From a gamma proteobacterium HTCC2207 (GTDB lineage Bacteria; Pseudomonadota; Gammaproteobacteria; Pseudomonadales; Porticoccaceae), in assembly GCA_905182265.1 (NCBI GenBank), contig CAJJAO010000006.1, positions 151,550 to 215,549 of the forward strand: DNA of 64,000 bases. Direction: 5' to 3'. Made by a program: the position numbers and the translations under genes. Every line of letters starts with the position of its first letter. Position 1 is the stretch's first letter. Positions 55,953 to 64,000 of the stretch are shown here, in pieces. The notes under the pieces are model-generated. The model did not search any database and was not told where the DNA came from. It saw only the letters and a list, made by a program, of their open reading frames with translations.

Positions 55953-57440
55953 ATGCTATTTCAGCCCCATGTTCTTGCCCTCTCGATAAGCAGCCTACTG
56001 TTGCTATCCTGTGGGGGTGGCGGCTCCGATACTGCCCCAGCCGTTGTTGTGGCCAACGAGCCACCCAGCCTATCCCTAGCAGCAGAAAGCTCAATTCTAG
56101 AGGGCGGCACAGATATAGCCACCGCCATAGGGTCTGACCCCGAAGGCCAAACCCTCAGCTACAGTTTGTCGGCAGGCCGTGATAAAGACCTATTCAGTAT
56201 CGTTGCCAGCGGTGCCCTTAGCTTTAAAGAGGCTCCAGACTTTGAAGCCCCCGCTGATGCAGATGCAGACAATATCTATGAGCTGACAGTGCAAGTGGCT
56301 GATAGCCAAGGCACTACTGCCAGCCAAGAGATGCTGGTCACCGTACAAAATGCCTTTGAAGGGCGAGTGATTGACGGGCCCCTATCGGGCAGTGAAGTGT
56401 TTCTTGACCTTAATGGCAACGGTATTCTTGATGAAGGCGAACCCTCTGGTTTAAGTGATATAGAAGGCTACTTTCAACTGCCTTTATTAGCAGACAATGT
56501 AGCAAGAGATCTCGCAGACAACCTATCAGCCCAGCTTGTGTCATTGGGAGGCATAGACAGCCTGACCAATGTAGAGCTGAGCAATTTCACCTTAACCGCC
56601 GATCTGCCCGCCGACCCCAGTGGTTTGATTGCCATTACCCCCATCAGCTCCGTACTCACCACAGTCGATACAGATGAAGCCAAAGCAGAGATACTCAGCG
56701 CGCTGGGCATCAGTGGCACAGTCGACGAATTCTTAGCTAAAGACCTATGGGCCATGGCTCAGGCAGATGAGGCCAATAGCCGCGCATTACAGAATATTAA
56801 CCAGCAGATAGGCCTGCTGTTTAGCACCGCCACTACTCTTGCCGAAAGTAATGAAGCTTTGGCAGCTGATGAACTTGCCGCAGTCACCGAGGCAGTCGCC
56901 AAGGCCATTTCGGACCTTATTGCCAGTCAAGGCTCTATCGATTTTGGTTCCAGCACAACCATTTATGGATTGCTGATCGACTCCCTACCAGCCAACTCTT
57001 CAGTGTCTGCATTAATTATGGGTGCGGTGGCGTTGAATCAGGCAGAGTTAAATGAGCTACTGGCAGGCAGCGACCTAAACCCCGGGTCACTGGCCTCGGC
57101 AGATTTTGTATTAACAGCCCAGACCACATTGCAGGCCGCTATAGATAATATTCTTAGGGGCGTTACTAATATTGCGGTATTTTTGTCTGATGCATCGATT
57201 AGCGCTTTGTTTGCAGGCAATGACTTATTTATTGCCCAGACAGACACCGACGGCGATGGCATTTTTAATCTGGCCGACCTAGATGACGATGGCGACAATG
57301 TTATCGACAGCCTAGATGCGTTTCCATTGGATGCAACAGAATCCGTGGACACAGATGGGGACGGCGTGGGCGACAACGCAGATACCGACGATGACAACGA
57401 CGGTATTCCCGATGAGTCTGACGATTCGCCCTTAGGCTAG
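55953..57440 (+). CDS. Secreted lipoprotein with cadherin-like region and C-terminal thrombospondin type 3-like Ca-binding repeats
   Basis: Lipobox LLLLSCGGGG; LSLAAESSILEGG...GALSFKEAPDFE cadherin-like; DTDGDGIFNLADLDDDGDN...DTDGDGVGDNADTDDDNDGIPDESDD. Confidence 0.8.
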   Translation: MLFQPHVLALSISSLLLLSCGGGGSDTAPAVVVANEPPSLSLAAESSILEGGTDIATAIGSDPEGQTLSYSLSAGRDKDLFSIVASGALSFKEAPDFEAPADADADNIYELTVQVADSQGTTASQEMLVTVQNAFEGRVIDGPLSGSEVFLDLNGNGILDEGEPSGLSDIEGYFQLPLLADNVARDLADNLSAQLVSLGGIDSLTNVELSNFTLTADLPADPSGLIAITPISSVLTTVDTDEAKAEILSALGISGTVDEFLAKDLWAMAQADEANSRALQNINQQIGLLFSTATTLAESNEALAADELAAVTEAVAKAISDLIASQGSIDFGSSTTIYGLLIDSLPANSSVSALIMGAVALNQAELNELLAGSDLNPGSLASADFVLTAQTTLQAAIDNILRGVTNIAVFLSDASISALFAGNDLFIAQTDTDGDGIFNLADLDDDGDNVIDSLDAFPLDATESVDTDGDGVGDNADTDDDNDGIPDESDDSPLG

Positions 57441-57451
57441 ATAGTAAGCGT

Positions 57452-58081
57452 TTAAGCAGCAGCGCTTGGGCGCTGCTTAACCTGCTCCGACCAACGCAAA
57501 AGGTTAGTGCAGTGGTCTGGAATACCTTTCTTTACCCAGCGGGCAAAGTCGAGAATCGTTAGTGCGCTAATATCGGCCACAGAGAAATAGTCACCAACCA
57601 TATACTGGTTAGTCGCCAGATGAGCCTCTAGGTCAGCAAACAGATTGTCTAACTTCAGCAGACCCCGTTCGGCCAACGCAGGTATCTGCGCATAATCATG
57701 GGGCCCAGGCATAGCGCGATTGGCAAAGCCCGGTGTGGTATTTCTAAAGGCATCGGCAACCGCAAACAACCCATTAGTTTCTAACTGAGTATTAAACGAC
57801 TCAACCTGAGCGCGCTCAACAGGGGTGCGGCCATACAGTGGTGTCTGAGGATAAATCTCTTCAAGGTAGCGACAGATAGCAGACACTTCGGTAATACAGG
57901 TACCATCATCAAGCTGTAATAGGGGAACCTGCGCCGAAGGGTTAATCTTTTTAAACGCCTCAGAAAACTGTTCGCCCTTAGATAGATCGACCTGAATGGT
58001 TTCGAGAGTCACGCCTTTTTCAGCTAAAAATATACGCACTCGTCTTGGGCTAGGCGCTGTCGCGCAATCATAAAATTTCAT
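57452..58081 (-). CDS. Glutathione S-transferase family protein
   Basis: N-terminal thioredoxin fold (NPSAQVPLLQLDDGTCITEVSAICRYLEE) and C-terminal helical domain. Confidence 0.92.
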   Translation of the reverse strand: MKFYDCATAPSPRRVRIFLAEKGVTLETIQVDLSKGEQFSEAFKKINPSAQVPLLQLDDGTCITEVSAICRYLEEIYPQTPLYGRTPVERAQVESFNTQLETNGLFAVADAFRNTTPGFANRAMPGPHDYAQIPALAERGLLKLDNLFADLEAHLATNQYMVGDYFSVADISALTILDFARWVKKGIPDHCTNLLRWSEQVKQRPSAAA

Positions 58082-58099
58082 GCTGTTGCCTTTTTATTA

Positions 58100-60034
58100 T
58101 TATTTGGCCGCACGGCTGGGCAGTTTAAGCAGAGCCAAGCGCTGTTCAATAGTGTGTAACATGCCCGCAGCATCAAGGCCCGTAGCCGCCAGCTGTTGGG
58201 TATGGGTGCCATGGTCGACAAATACATCGGGCAGGCCAATATGTAATATCGGCATCACGATACCCTGCTTAGCTAAAAATTCACTGACTGCAGCACCAGC
58301 GCCACCAGCAATGCTATTTTCTTCTACCGTCACCAGCAGTTCATGGTCTGCCGCGAGCTGGCTGATTAGGGCCTCATCAATAGGCTTAACAAAGCGCATA
58401 TCCGCAACGCTAGCATTGAGGCTATCAGCCGCTGTTAGCGCCGCCGCCAAGGTAGTACCAAAATTAAGAATAGCCACCTGAGAACCATCGCGGCGCATAA
58501 TACCTTTGCCAACCGGCAGGGCGGTCATGGCTTGTTCAATCACCGCACCCGGGCCAGTGCCTCGAGGGTAGCGAACCGCCGCAGGGCCCTGATGAATAAA
58601 GCCGGTATAGAGCAGCTGGCGAGTTTCGTTTTCGTCTGACGGCGCCATCACCAACATATTGGGAATACAGCGCAAATAGCTAATATCGTAGGCACCGGCA
58701 TGGGTCGCGCCGTCTTCACCCACCATGCCTGCACGGTCTAGAGCAAACAACACATCCAAATTTTGTAGGGCCACATCGTGCACCAGCTGGTCGTAGCCGC
58801 GCTGCAAAAATGTCGAATAAATAGCCACCACCGGCTTAGCCCCTTCACAGGCCATGCCGGCTGCCAGAGTGACCGAATGTTGCTCGGCAATGGCCACATC
58901 TTCAAAACGCTCGGGAAAGCGCTGGGCAAACTCATTCATGCCAGAGCCGTCGCACATCGCCGGGGTAATACCCACCAGGCGTTGATCTTTTTCAGCCATG
59001 TCGCAAAGCCAGTCACCAAACACCTTTTGGTACTTAGGTTTAGCGGGTTTGGCTACAGCATCAGCCTGGGTCACCGCCGCCTGCACAGCAGGTTTGGGCT
59101 CGATTTTATTCAGGGCATGGTAGCCAACCGGGTCATTCTCGGCGGGCTCAAAGCCTTTACCCTTGTGGGTAATAATATGCAGTAGCACCGGGCCGTCGAT
59201 GTCTTTAATCTTGTTTAAAATTTCTACCAGCATGGGCAGATCATGGCCGTCTATGAGGCCAATATAATAAAAGCCCAGCTCTTCAAAGATGGTCGCAGGC
59301 GAGACCATGCTCTTCATATATTCTTCAGTACGGCGCACAAAGTTTTTCGCCTGGGGCAGCGTGCGCAGAGCTTTTTTGCCGCTCTCCCGCAGGTTGGTGT
59401 AAAACTTACTGGACCAGAGCTTAGCAAAATAAGTCGACAGACCACCCGTATTACGGGAAATAGACATCTGGTTATCGTTGAGTACGACCAACAGCTTTTT
59501 GTCCACATGGGCAGCATGGTTAATAGCTTCAAAGGCCATGCCCGCAGTCATGGCACCATCGCCCATCACCGCTACCGTTCTGCGAGTTTCACCCAGCTGA
59601 TTTGACGCCATGGCCATGCCCAGCGCTGCGCTAATAGAGGTGCTGGAATGGCCGACACCAAAGGTATCGTATTCACTCTCTGAGCGCTTAGGGAAGCCAG
59701 ACAGACCATCTTTTTGGCGCATGGTGAGCATCTGCTCGCGCCGGCCTGTGAGTATTTTGTGGGGATAGGTTTGGTGGCCAACGTCCCACACCAAGCGGTC
59801 ATGGGGCGTATCAAAAACGGTATGTAGAGCAACGGTAAGCTCGGCAACCCCAAGCCCCGCACCAAAATGACCACCGGTTTTGCCCACGCAGTACAGCATA
59901 AAGGCACGCAGTTCGTCGGTGACGGTCAAGAGTTCATCGCCAGTCAATTGGCGCAAATCTGCCGGAGCACTAATACGATCTAAAAGAGGCGTATCTGGTC
60001 GGCTGAGCGGGATATCCGTAAATGTTTTTGGCAT
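58100..60034 (-). CDS. dxs: 1-deoxy-D-xylulose-5-phosphate synthase
   Basis: [69 protein letters not shown]. Confidence 0.97.
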   Translation of the reverse strand: MPKTFTDIPLSRPDTPLLDRISAPADLRQLTGDELLTVTDELRAFMLYCVGKTGGHFGAGLGVAELTVALHTVFDTPHDRLVWDVGHQTYPHKILTGRREQMLTMRQKDGLSGFPKRSESEYDTFGVGHSSTSISAALGMAMASNQLGETRRTVAVMGDGAMTAGMAFEAINHAAHVDKKLLVVLNDNQMSISRNTGGLSTYFAKLWSSKFYTNLRESGKKALRTLPQAKNFVRRTEEYMKSMVSPATIFEELGFYYIGLIDGHDLPMLVEILNKIKDIDGPVLLHIITHKGKGFEPAENDPVGYHALNKIEPKPAVQAAVTQADAVAKPAKPKYQKVFGDWLCDMAEKDQRLVGITPAMCDGSGMNEFAQRFPERFEDVAIAEQHSVTLAAGMACEGAKPVVAIYSTFLQRGYDQLVHDVALQNLDVLFALDRAGMVGEDGATHAGAYDISYLRCIPNMLVMAPSDENETRQLLYTGFIHQGPAAVRYPRGTGPGAVIEQAMTALPVGKGIMRRDGSQVAILNFGTTLAAALTAADSLNASVADMRFVKPIDEALISQLAADHELLVTVEENSIAGGAGAAVSEFLAKQGIVMPILHIGLPDVFVDHGTHTQQLAATGLDAAGMLHTIEQRLALLKLPSRAAK

Positions 60035-60082
60035 GGTTGCTACGTAGGTTGTTGAGGTTCAATCTTACATCAATTGGGCCGG

Positions 60083-61018
60083 TTAATAAGCCCGTTTAAC
60101 AATAAAGCTGGCGAGCTGGCGCAGAGGTTCGGCGCGCTCATCAAAAATGGCCAGACTGGTAATACTATGCTGATATAACTCGGCAGCCTGACTACGTGCC
60201 TGCTCGAGCCCCAGAATGGAAGTATAGGTTGATTTGCCGTTGGCGACATCAGAACCCTGCTGCTTGCCGAGCTGCTCGGTAGAGCTCTCAACATCGAGAA
60301 TATCGTCTTGAATTTGGAACGCCAAGCCAATGTTTTGAGCAAAGCTCTTTAAGGCATCTAGCTGCTGCTGGCTGGCAGCCCCAGTGGCCATAGCGCCCAT
60401 TAATACCGCCGCTTCTATTAGCGCGCCGGTTTTATGGTTGTGCATGGTTTTTAGCTGGTCCAGATTAAGGGCCTCGCCAGTAGCAGCCAGGTCAATAGCT
60501 TGGCCCGTGACCATGCCACTGCAACCGCCATATCTGGCTAGCATAGCTACCAGTTCTACCACCGTTGCCGCCGGCAGGTCAGACAGCTGAGTCAGCTGCT
60601 CAAAGGCCAGAGACTGCAAAGCGTCCCCCGCCAAAATAGCCGTCGCCTCATCAAATTTAATATGGCAGGTGGGCTGGCCACGACGCAGATCGTCATCGTC
60701 CATAGCCGGCAAATCATCGTGAATCAACGAATAGGCATGCACCATCTCAACAGCCGCAGCCACCTTTGCGATATTCGCGGTATTTACTGTGTTGGCCTTA
60801 TTAGCCTCATTGGCGTTATAGGCATAGCAGCCCGAAATCGCATCCGCCGCCGCAAAACACAGGGCAGGGCGCAAGCGCTTACCGCCATTAAAAACAGAGT
60901 AGCGCATAGCCGCAAAAAGCGTCTCTGCCGGGCCATTGGCCTGGGGCAAAATAAGCTCTAGCTGGTTATCAACCTCAAGGCTGTACTCGGCAAGAAGATC
61001 CTTCAGATGGGCGGGCAT
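60083..61018 (-). CDS. ispA: Farnesyl/geranyl diphosphate synthase
   Basis: GGKRLRPAL, LIHDDLPAMDDDDLRRGQPTCHIKF, IQDDILD. Confidence 0.96.
   Translation of the reverse strand: MPAHLKDLLAEYSLEVDNQLELILPQANGPAETLFAAMRYSVFNGGKRLRPALCFAAADAISGCYAYNANEANKANTVNTANIAKVAAAVEMVHAYSLIHDDLPAMDDDDLRRGQPTCHIKFDEATAILAGDALQSLAFEQLTQLSDLPAATVVELVAMLARYGGCSGMVTGQAIDLAATGEALNLDQLKTMHNHKTGALIEAAVLMGAMATGAASQQQLDALKSFAQNIGLAFQIQDDILDVESSTEQLGKQQGSDVANGKSTYTSILGLEQARSQAAELYQHSITSLAIFDERAEPLRQLASFIVKRAY
60770..60814 (-). repeat. 5 x 9-bp in-frame tandem repeat in ispA encoding (A/V)N(E/K/T/I)
   Basis: Minus strand GCCAATGAG GCTAATAAG GCCAACACA GTAAATACC GCGAATATC; protein ANE ANK ANT VNT ANI. Confidence 0.85.
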
Positions 61019-61027
61019 AAAAGCGTG

Positions 61028-61264
61028 CTATTCGTCCGCGTCAAAAGGCTGGCTAACCAGCTCGTCGCCCTGACGCATCAGCAGCTCAACTTTTTGCTCA
61101 GCTTGCTTAAGTGCCGTCTGGCACTCGCGAGCCACCTTAATACCCTGTTCAAAAGACTTCAGGGAATCTTCAAGGCTCAGACTACCGCCTTCCAATGATT
61201 CCACCAACGCCTCTAGGTTTTCTAGTTGCTGCTCAAAATCCACTGCTTTTTTATCGGTTGCCAC
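61028..61264 (-). CDS. xseB: Exodeoxyribonuclease VII small subunit
   Basis: DFEQQLENLEALVESLEGGSLSLEDSLKSFEQGI. Confidence 0.96.
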   Translation of the reverse strand: MATDKKAVDFEQQLENLEALVESLEGGSLSLEDSLKSFEQGIKVARECQTALKQAEQKVELLMRQGDELVSQPFDADE

Positions 61265-61510
61265 AATTAAAACTCGCTATAAAAAGACGGTAATGCCGTT
61301 TAGTACTCAGTTGTACGTCTAGCACTCGTGTTTTGGTACTACTATTAATAGTAAGAAGGTTAATAGAGCACCCTAACCAACCTAGGCACCTTGGTCAATT
61401 GCTACAGCGCAGATAAATTGACAGACTCGAGCTAGCCATACAGAATAAGACCAGTTAACCAATTTATCTGCCCCCAGTAAGTGGCAACATGTAGGGTAGA
61501 GCGTTCGAGA

Positions 61511-61566
61511 TAAAGGGTTTCAAATAAAGGGTTTTAAATCAAGGGTTCTAGTTAAAGAGTTCAGGA
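61511..61566. repeat. 4 x 14-bp tandem repeat in the xseB-HNH intergenic region
   Basis: TAAAGGGTTTCAAA TAAAGGGTTTTAAA TCAAGGGTTCTAGT TAAAGAGTTCAGGA. Confidence 0.8.
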
Positions 61567-61828
61567 GGAATGAGTCTTCAGAGTTCAGCAAAACAAGTCA
61601 AACAGAGCACAAGCCGCTCGCAAAGCCCCAAGGGTTTGGCGCAAGGCGCTCACCTCGGTTATAAATTACCCACTATCACCACCACAATCACAATCGCCAT
61701 TAAATAAAACCCTCCTTGCATCAAAAATACCCGTACTAAAGCCCCACATAAAACAAACCAATAGCCCTGTCGTCACCAGTGATGGGGTTTTTCTATTGTC
61801 AGATTATTGTCAGAGGACTTAGACGCCA

Positions 61829-62389
61829 ATGCAGACCAGAATATTGCGACTTAATTTAGCAGGCCAACCCATCGACTGGCTAAGCTGGGAAGAAGCTGTT
61901 TGCCTGTATGCCCGAGACCTAGTTGTCTGGACCCTAGGCGACACAGTGCGCCAAGTGCGCGGCGGTACCTGCAGGCTCACAGGCCAAAGGTCTGTAGTAG
62001 AGCTGCCCAGCATAGTTGCCTGCGGTGGCGAGCGTTTAGCAAGGCCGCGCTGCAACTCCCCATTAACCAACCCCACATTGTTTGCCCGCGATGGTCACCT
62101 ATGCATGTACTGCGCCCGCGCATTTCCGGCTAACGAGCTCACCCGTGACCATATACAACCAGTTTCAAGAGCCGGCGCCGACCGCTGGCAAAACGTAGTA
62201 GCGGCATGCCGCCGATGCAACCAACACAAAGCCAACCGCACCCCAGAAGAAGCCGACATGCAACTAGTAGCACTGCCGTTTAAACCTAATAATGCAGAGT
62301 ATTTGGCGCTGCGAAACAGCCGCCGGATTCGCGGCGACCAGATGGATTTTTTGCGCGGACAGTTTTCAAAGAACAGCCGGTTGTTATAA
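61829..62389 (+). CDS. HNH endonuclease
   Basis: LFARDGHLCMYCARAFPANELTRDHIQPVSRAGADRWQNVVAACRRCNQHKANRTPEEA. Confidence 0.93.
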   Translation: MQTRILRLNLAGQPIDWLSWEEAVCLYARDLVVWTLGDTVRQVRGGTCRLTGQRSVVELPSIVACGGERLARPRCNSPLTNPTLFARDGHLCMYCARAFPANELTRDHIQPVSRAGADRWQNVVAACRRCNQHKANRTPEEADMQLVALPFKPNNAEYLALRNSRRIRGDQMDFLRGQFSKNSRLL

Positions 62390-62428
62390 AAGTATCTGCT
62401 TAAAAGTTGGTGCTTAAGCACTAAACCA
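62387..62428. repeat. 2-3 x 14-bp tandem repeat starting exactly at the HNH gene stop codon
   Basis: TAAAAGTATCTGCT TAAAAGTTGGTGCT TAAGCACTAAACCA; the first TAA is the stop. Confidence 0.7.
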
Positions 62429-63769
62429 CTAAAGCCCCTGAGCAAACGTCAGCAGTATTAATGCCGGGCAAAAGAACTTCACATACACCGGCCATATCTT
62501 CCAAAACAGGCCTTGTTCTACATCTGGGTTACCACTCTTAAGCTCTTCAAGAATACTGTTGCGGTAAAAAATCCAGCCCGCAAAAATACACAGCAACATG
62601 CTTAAAATAGGCTGCGCCCGCTCGGTGGTCATGGTGATCACAAAGCCAAATAGCGACTCAAAGTTAAAGCAAATAGTGGCACTGACCGCAAAGACAGCTA
62701 AGCCAACAAAGCAGGTCGCTTTGTTGCGATTGATCTGGTGAGCTTCTACTGCATAAGAAACTGGCACCTCAAGCATCGAGATAGATGAGGTAACCGCCGC
62801 AATCGACATCAGCACAAAAAACGCCAAGCCAACGAATAGGCCAGTGGCACCCATGCCATTAAATAGCGCAGGTAATACCTGGAAGATAAGGTCAGGCCCG
62901 GCAATCAAGTTGCCGCCCTCGGCATAAATAGTCACACCTAAGTTTTGTGCCACAAAGATCGCCGGCAACACCAGCAGTCCCGCTAAAAAAGCCACCGACG
63001 TATCGGTCAGTGTTACCAGCGCGCCCACCACCGGTAGGTTTTCATCAGCGCGTATATAAGAGCCGTACACCAGCATAGTGCCCACACCCAACGACATAGA
63101 GAAAAACGCCTGGCCCATGGCACTAACGATTAGCTTGGGGTTGGTGATTTGTGAGAAGTCTGGCACTAGGTAGTGCCTTAGGCCCTCCATTGCACCGTCT
63201 TGGGTCAGCACATAGAGGATTAGCGCGATCATCAAGATAAACAGCGAAGGCATTAAGCGGCTGGACCATTTTTCGATGCCCTGTTCAACACCGGCACTAA
63301 TAATAAGTACCGTGAGCAAAATAAACACCGCCGCAAAGCCAATGTTGCGCTGCAGGCTAAACTCGGTCAGCCATTGGCTAATGTCGGCCATACCCAGCAT
63401 GACCATGATTGGTTCCAGCATAAACGCCAGCATCCAGCCCGCCACAATGCTGTAAAAGCTCAGAATCAACGCAGCTGTGATCATGCCGCCAATGCCGGTC
63501 AGTCGGCCGATAGTCTTGGCCACTTGCCCCGGCGAGATAGATTGCAGGGCAGTTACCATGTTAGAGCGTGTATGGCGGCCAATAATCAGCTCGGCCATCA
63601 TGGCCGGGTAGGCCAGCAGGAATGCCAGAATAAGGTACATCACCAAAAATGCAGCACCGCCATTTTCGGCAGCATTGGTCGGGAAACCCCAGATGTTGCC
63701 CAGCCCAACGGCCGAGCCAGAAGCGGCGAAAATAAACGCCAAACGGGAAGAAAACTGACCTCTTTGCAT
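62429..63769 (-). CDS. Sodium-dependent transporter (NSS/SNF family)
   Basis: RLAFIFAASGSAVGLGNIWGFPTNAAENGGAAF signature and multiple TM helices. Confidence 0.95.
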   Translation of the reverse strand: MQRGQFSSRLAFIFAASGSAVGLGNIWGFPTNAAENGGAAFLVMYLILAFLLAYPAMMAELIIGRHTRSNMVTALQSISPGQVAKTIGRLTGIGGMITAALILSFYSIVAGWMLAFMLEPIMVMLGMADISQWLTEFSLQRNIGFAAVFILLTVLIISAGVEQGIEKWSSRLMPSLFILMIALILYVLTQDGAMEGLRHYLVPDFSQITNPKLIVSAMGQAFFSMSLGVGTMLVYGSYIRADENLPVVGALVTLTDTSVAFLAGLLVLPAIFVAQNLGVTIYAEGGNLIAGPDLIFQVLPALFNGMGATGLFVGLAFFVLMSIAAVTSSISMLEVPVSYAVEAHQINRNKATCFVGLAVFAVSATICFNFESLFGFVITMTTERAQPILSMLLCIFAGWIFYRNSILEELKSGNPDVEQGLFWKIWPVYVKFFCPALILLTFAQGL

Positions 63770-63897
63770 TATTGCAGTCCTGTATTTTTGTTATTAGCCG
63801 CTGATTCTAGGTCATAAGGCCATTAAATTCGATGCTTAAATTGTTTTGATTTTAGTCAGCATCAATAGCCCACGACTGTGCTAGAATCGCGCCTCAT

Positions 63898-64000
63898 GGG
63901 GGCGTTTTGGATTCGACGACGGTTACAAAACCTCCGGTGCATGCCGAGATGGTGACCAATCTCGTTAATCCAAAGTCGCAAACTTATAGTTGCCAACGAC
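63898..64000 (+). ncRNA. ssrA: Transfer-messenger RNA (tmRNA), 5' portion, cut by window edge
   Basis: GGGGGCGTTTTGGATTCGACGACGGTTACAAAACCTCCGGTGCATGCCGAG; TATAGTT-GCC-AAC-GAC marks the resume codon (tag starts A-N-D at 63992); -10-like TAGAAT at 63882. Confidence 0.93.

Noticed and set aside
58778-59605. Plus-strand ORFs of 135 and 120 aa opposite dxs
   Set aside because: Antisense to a strongly conserved enzyme, no recognisable motifs; typical shadow ORFs.
61570-61707. 45-aa smORF MSLQSSAKQVKQSTSRSQSPKGLAQG... preceded by AGGAGGA
   Set aside because: Shine-Dalgarno-like sequence sits only 1 nt from the ATG, composition is low-complexity and no homology can be judged; kept only as part of the intergenic finding.
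61829-62389. HNH gene as part of a mobile element or restriction system
   Set aside because: No methyltransferase, integrase, inverted repeats or other mobile genes nearby; looks like a housekeeping-type HNH protein.

Overview
64 kb of a marine-type gammaproteobacterial chromosome. It looks like core genome, with no prophage, transposon, CRISPR array, rRNA or tRNA that I can support. Blocks from left to right: waaA (5' truncated), tolC, nudF-DUF1249-cpdA-yqiA-parE-parC; mscS; ctpA-envC-gpmI; uup and an MMPL/RND exporter; a D-2-hydroxyacid dehydrogenase and PPi-dependent PFK; a lipidated S8 protease; mpl, dtd, pip, tag; c-di-GMP proteins; typA; a ThiI fragment reduced to its rhodanese domain; glnA-ntrB-ntrC with sigma54 and NtrC sites; secB-grxC-rhodanese; PHP, SprT, GIY-YIG, GntR/HutC-like and NYN genes; slyD-like; phoBR, porin, pstSCAB-phoU with Pho boxes; dxs-ispA-xseB; an HNH endonuclease; an NSS transporter; and the 5' end of ssrA (tmRNA). 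The most unusual signal is window-wide. There are more than 20 short, degenerate tandem arrays, each with its own unit (6-24 bp). Many start in the last codons or stop codon of a gene and run into the intergenic region. Those inside CDSs all have periods divisible by 3 and create low-complexity insertions in PstB, IspA, MscS, MMPL, S8 protease, NYN and other proteins. The clearest case is a 24-bp array at 21350-21469 in which the last seven codons plus stop (KALRRVN*) recur in tandem with mostly synonymous changes. The second main finding is the standalone ThiI rhodanese domain at the expected thiI position between typA and glnA. Calls were made by reading the sequence. No database searches were run.
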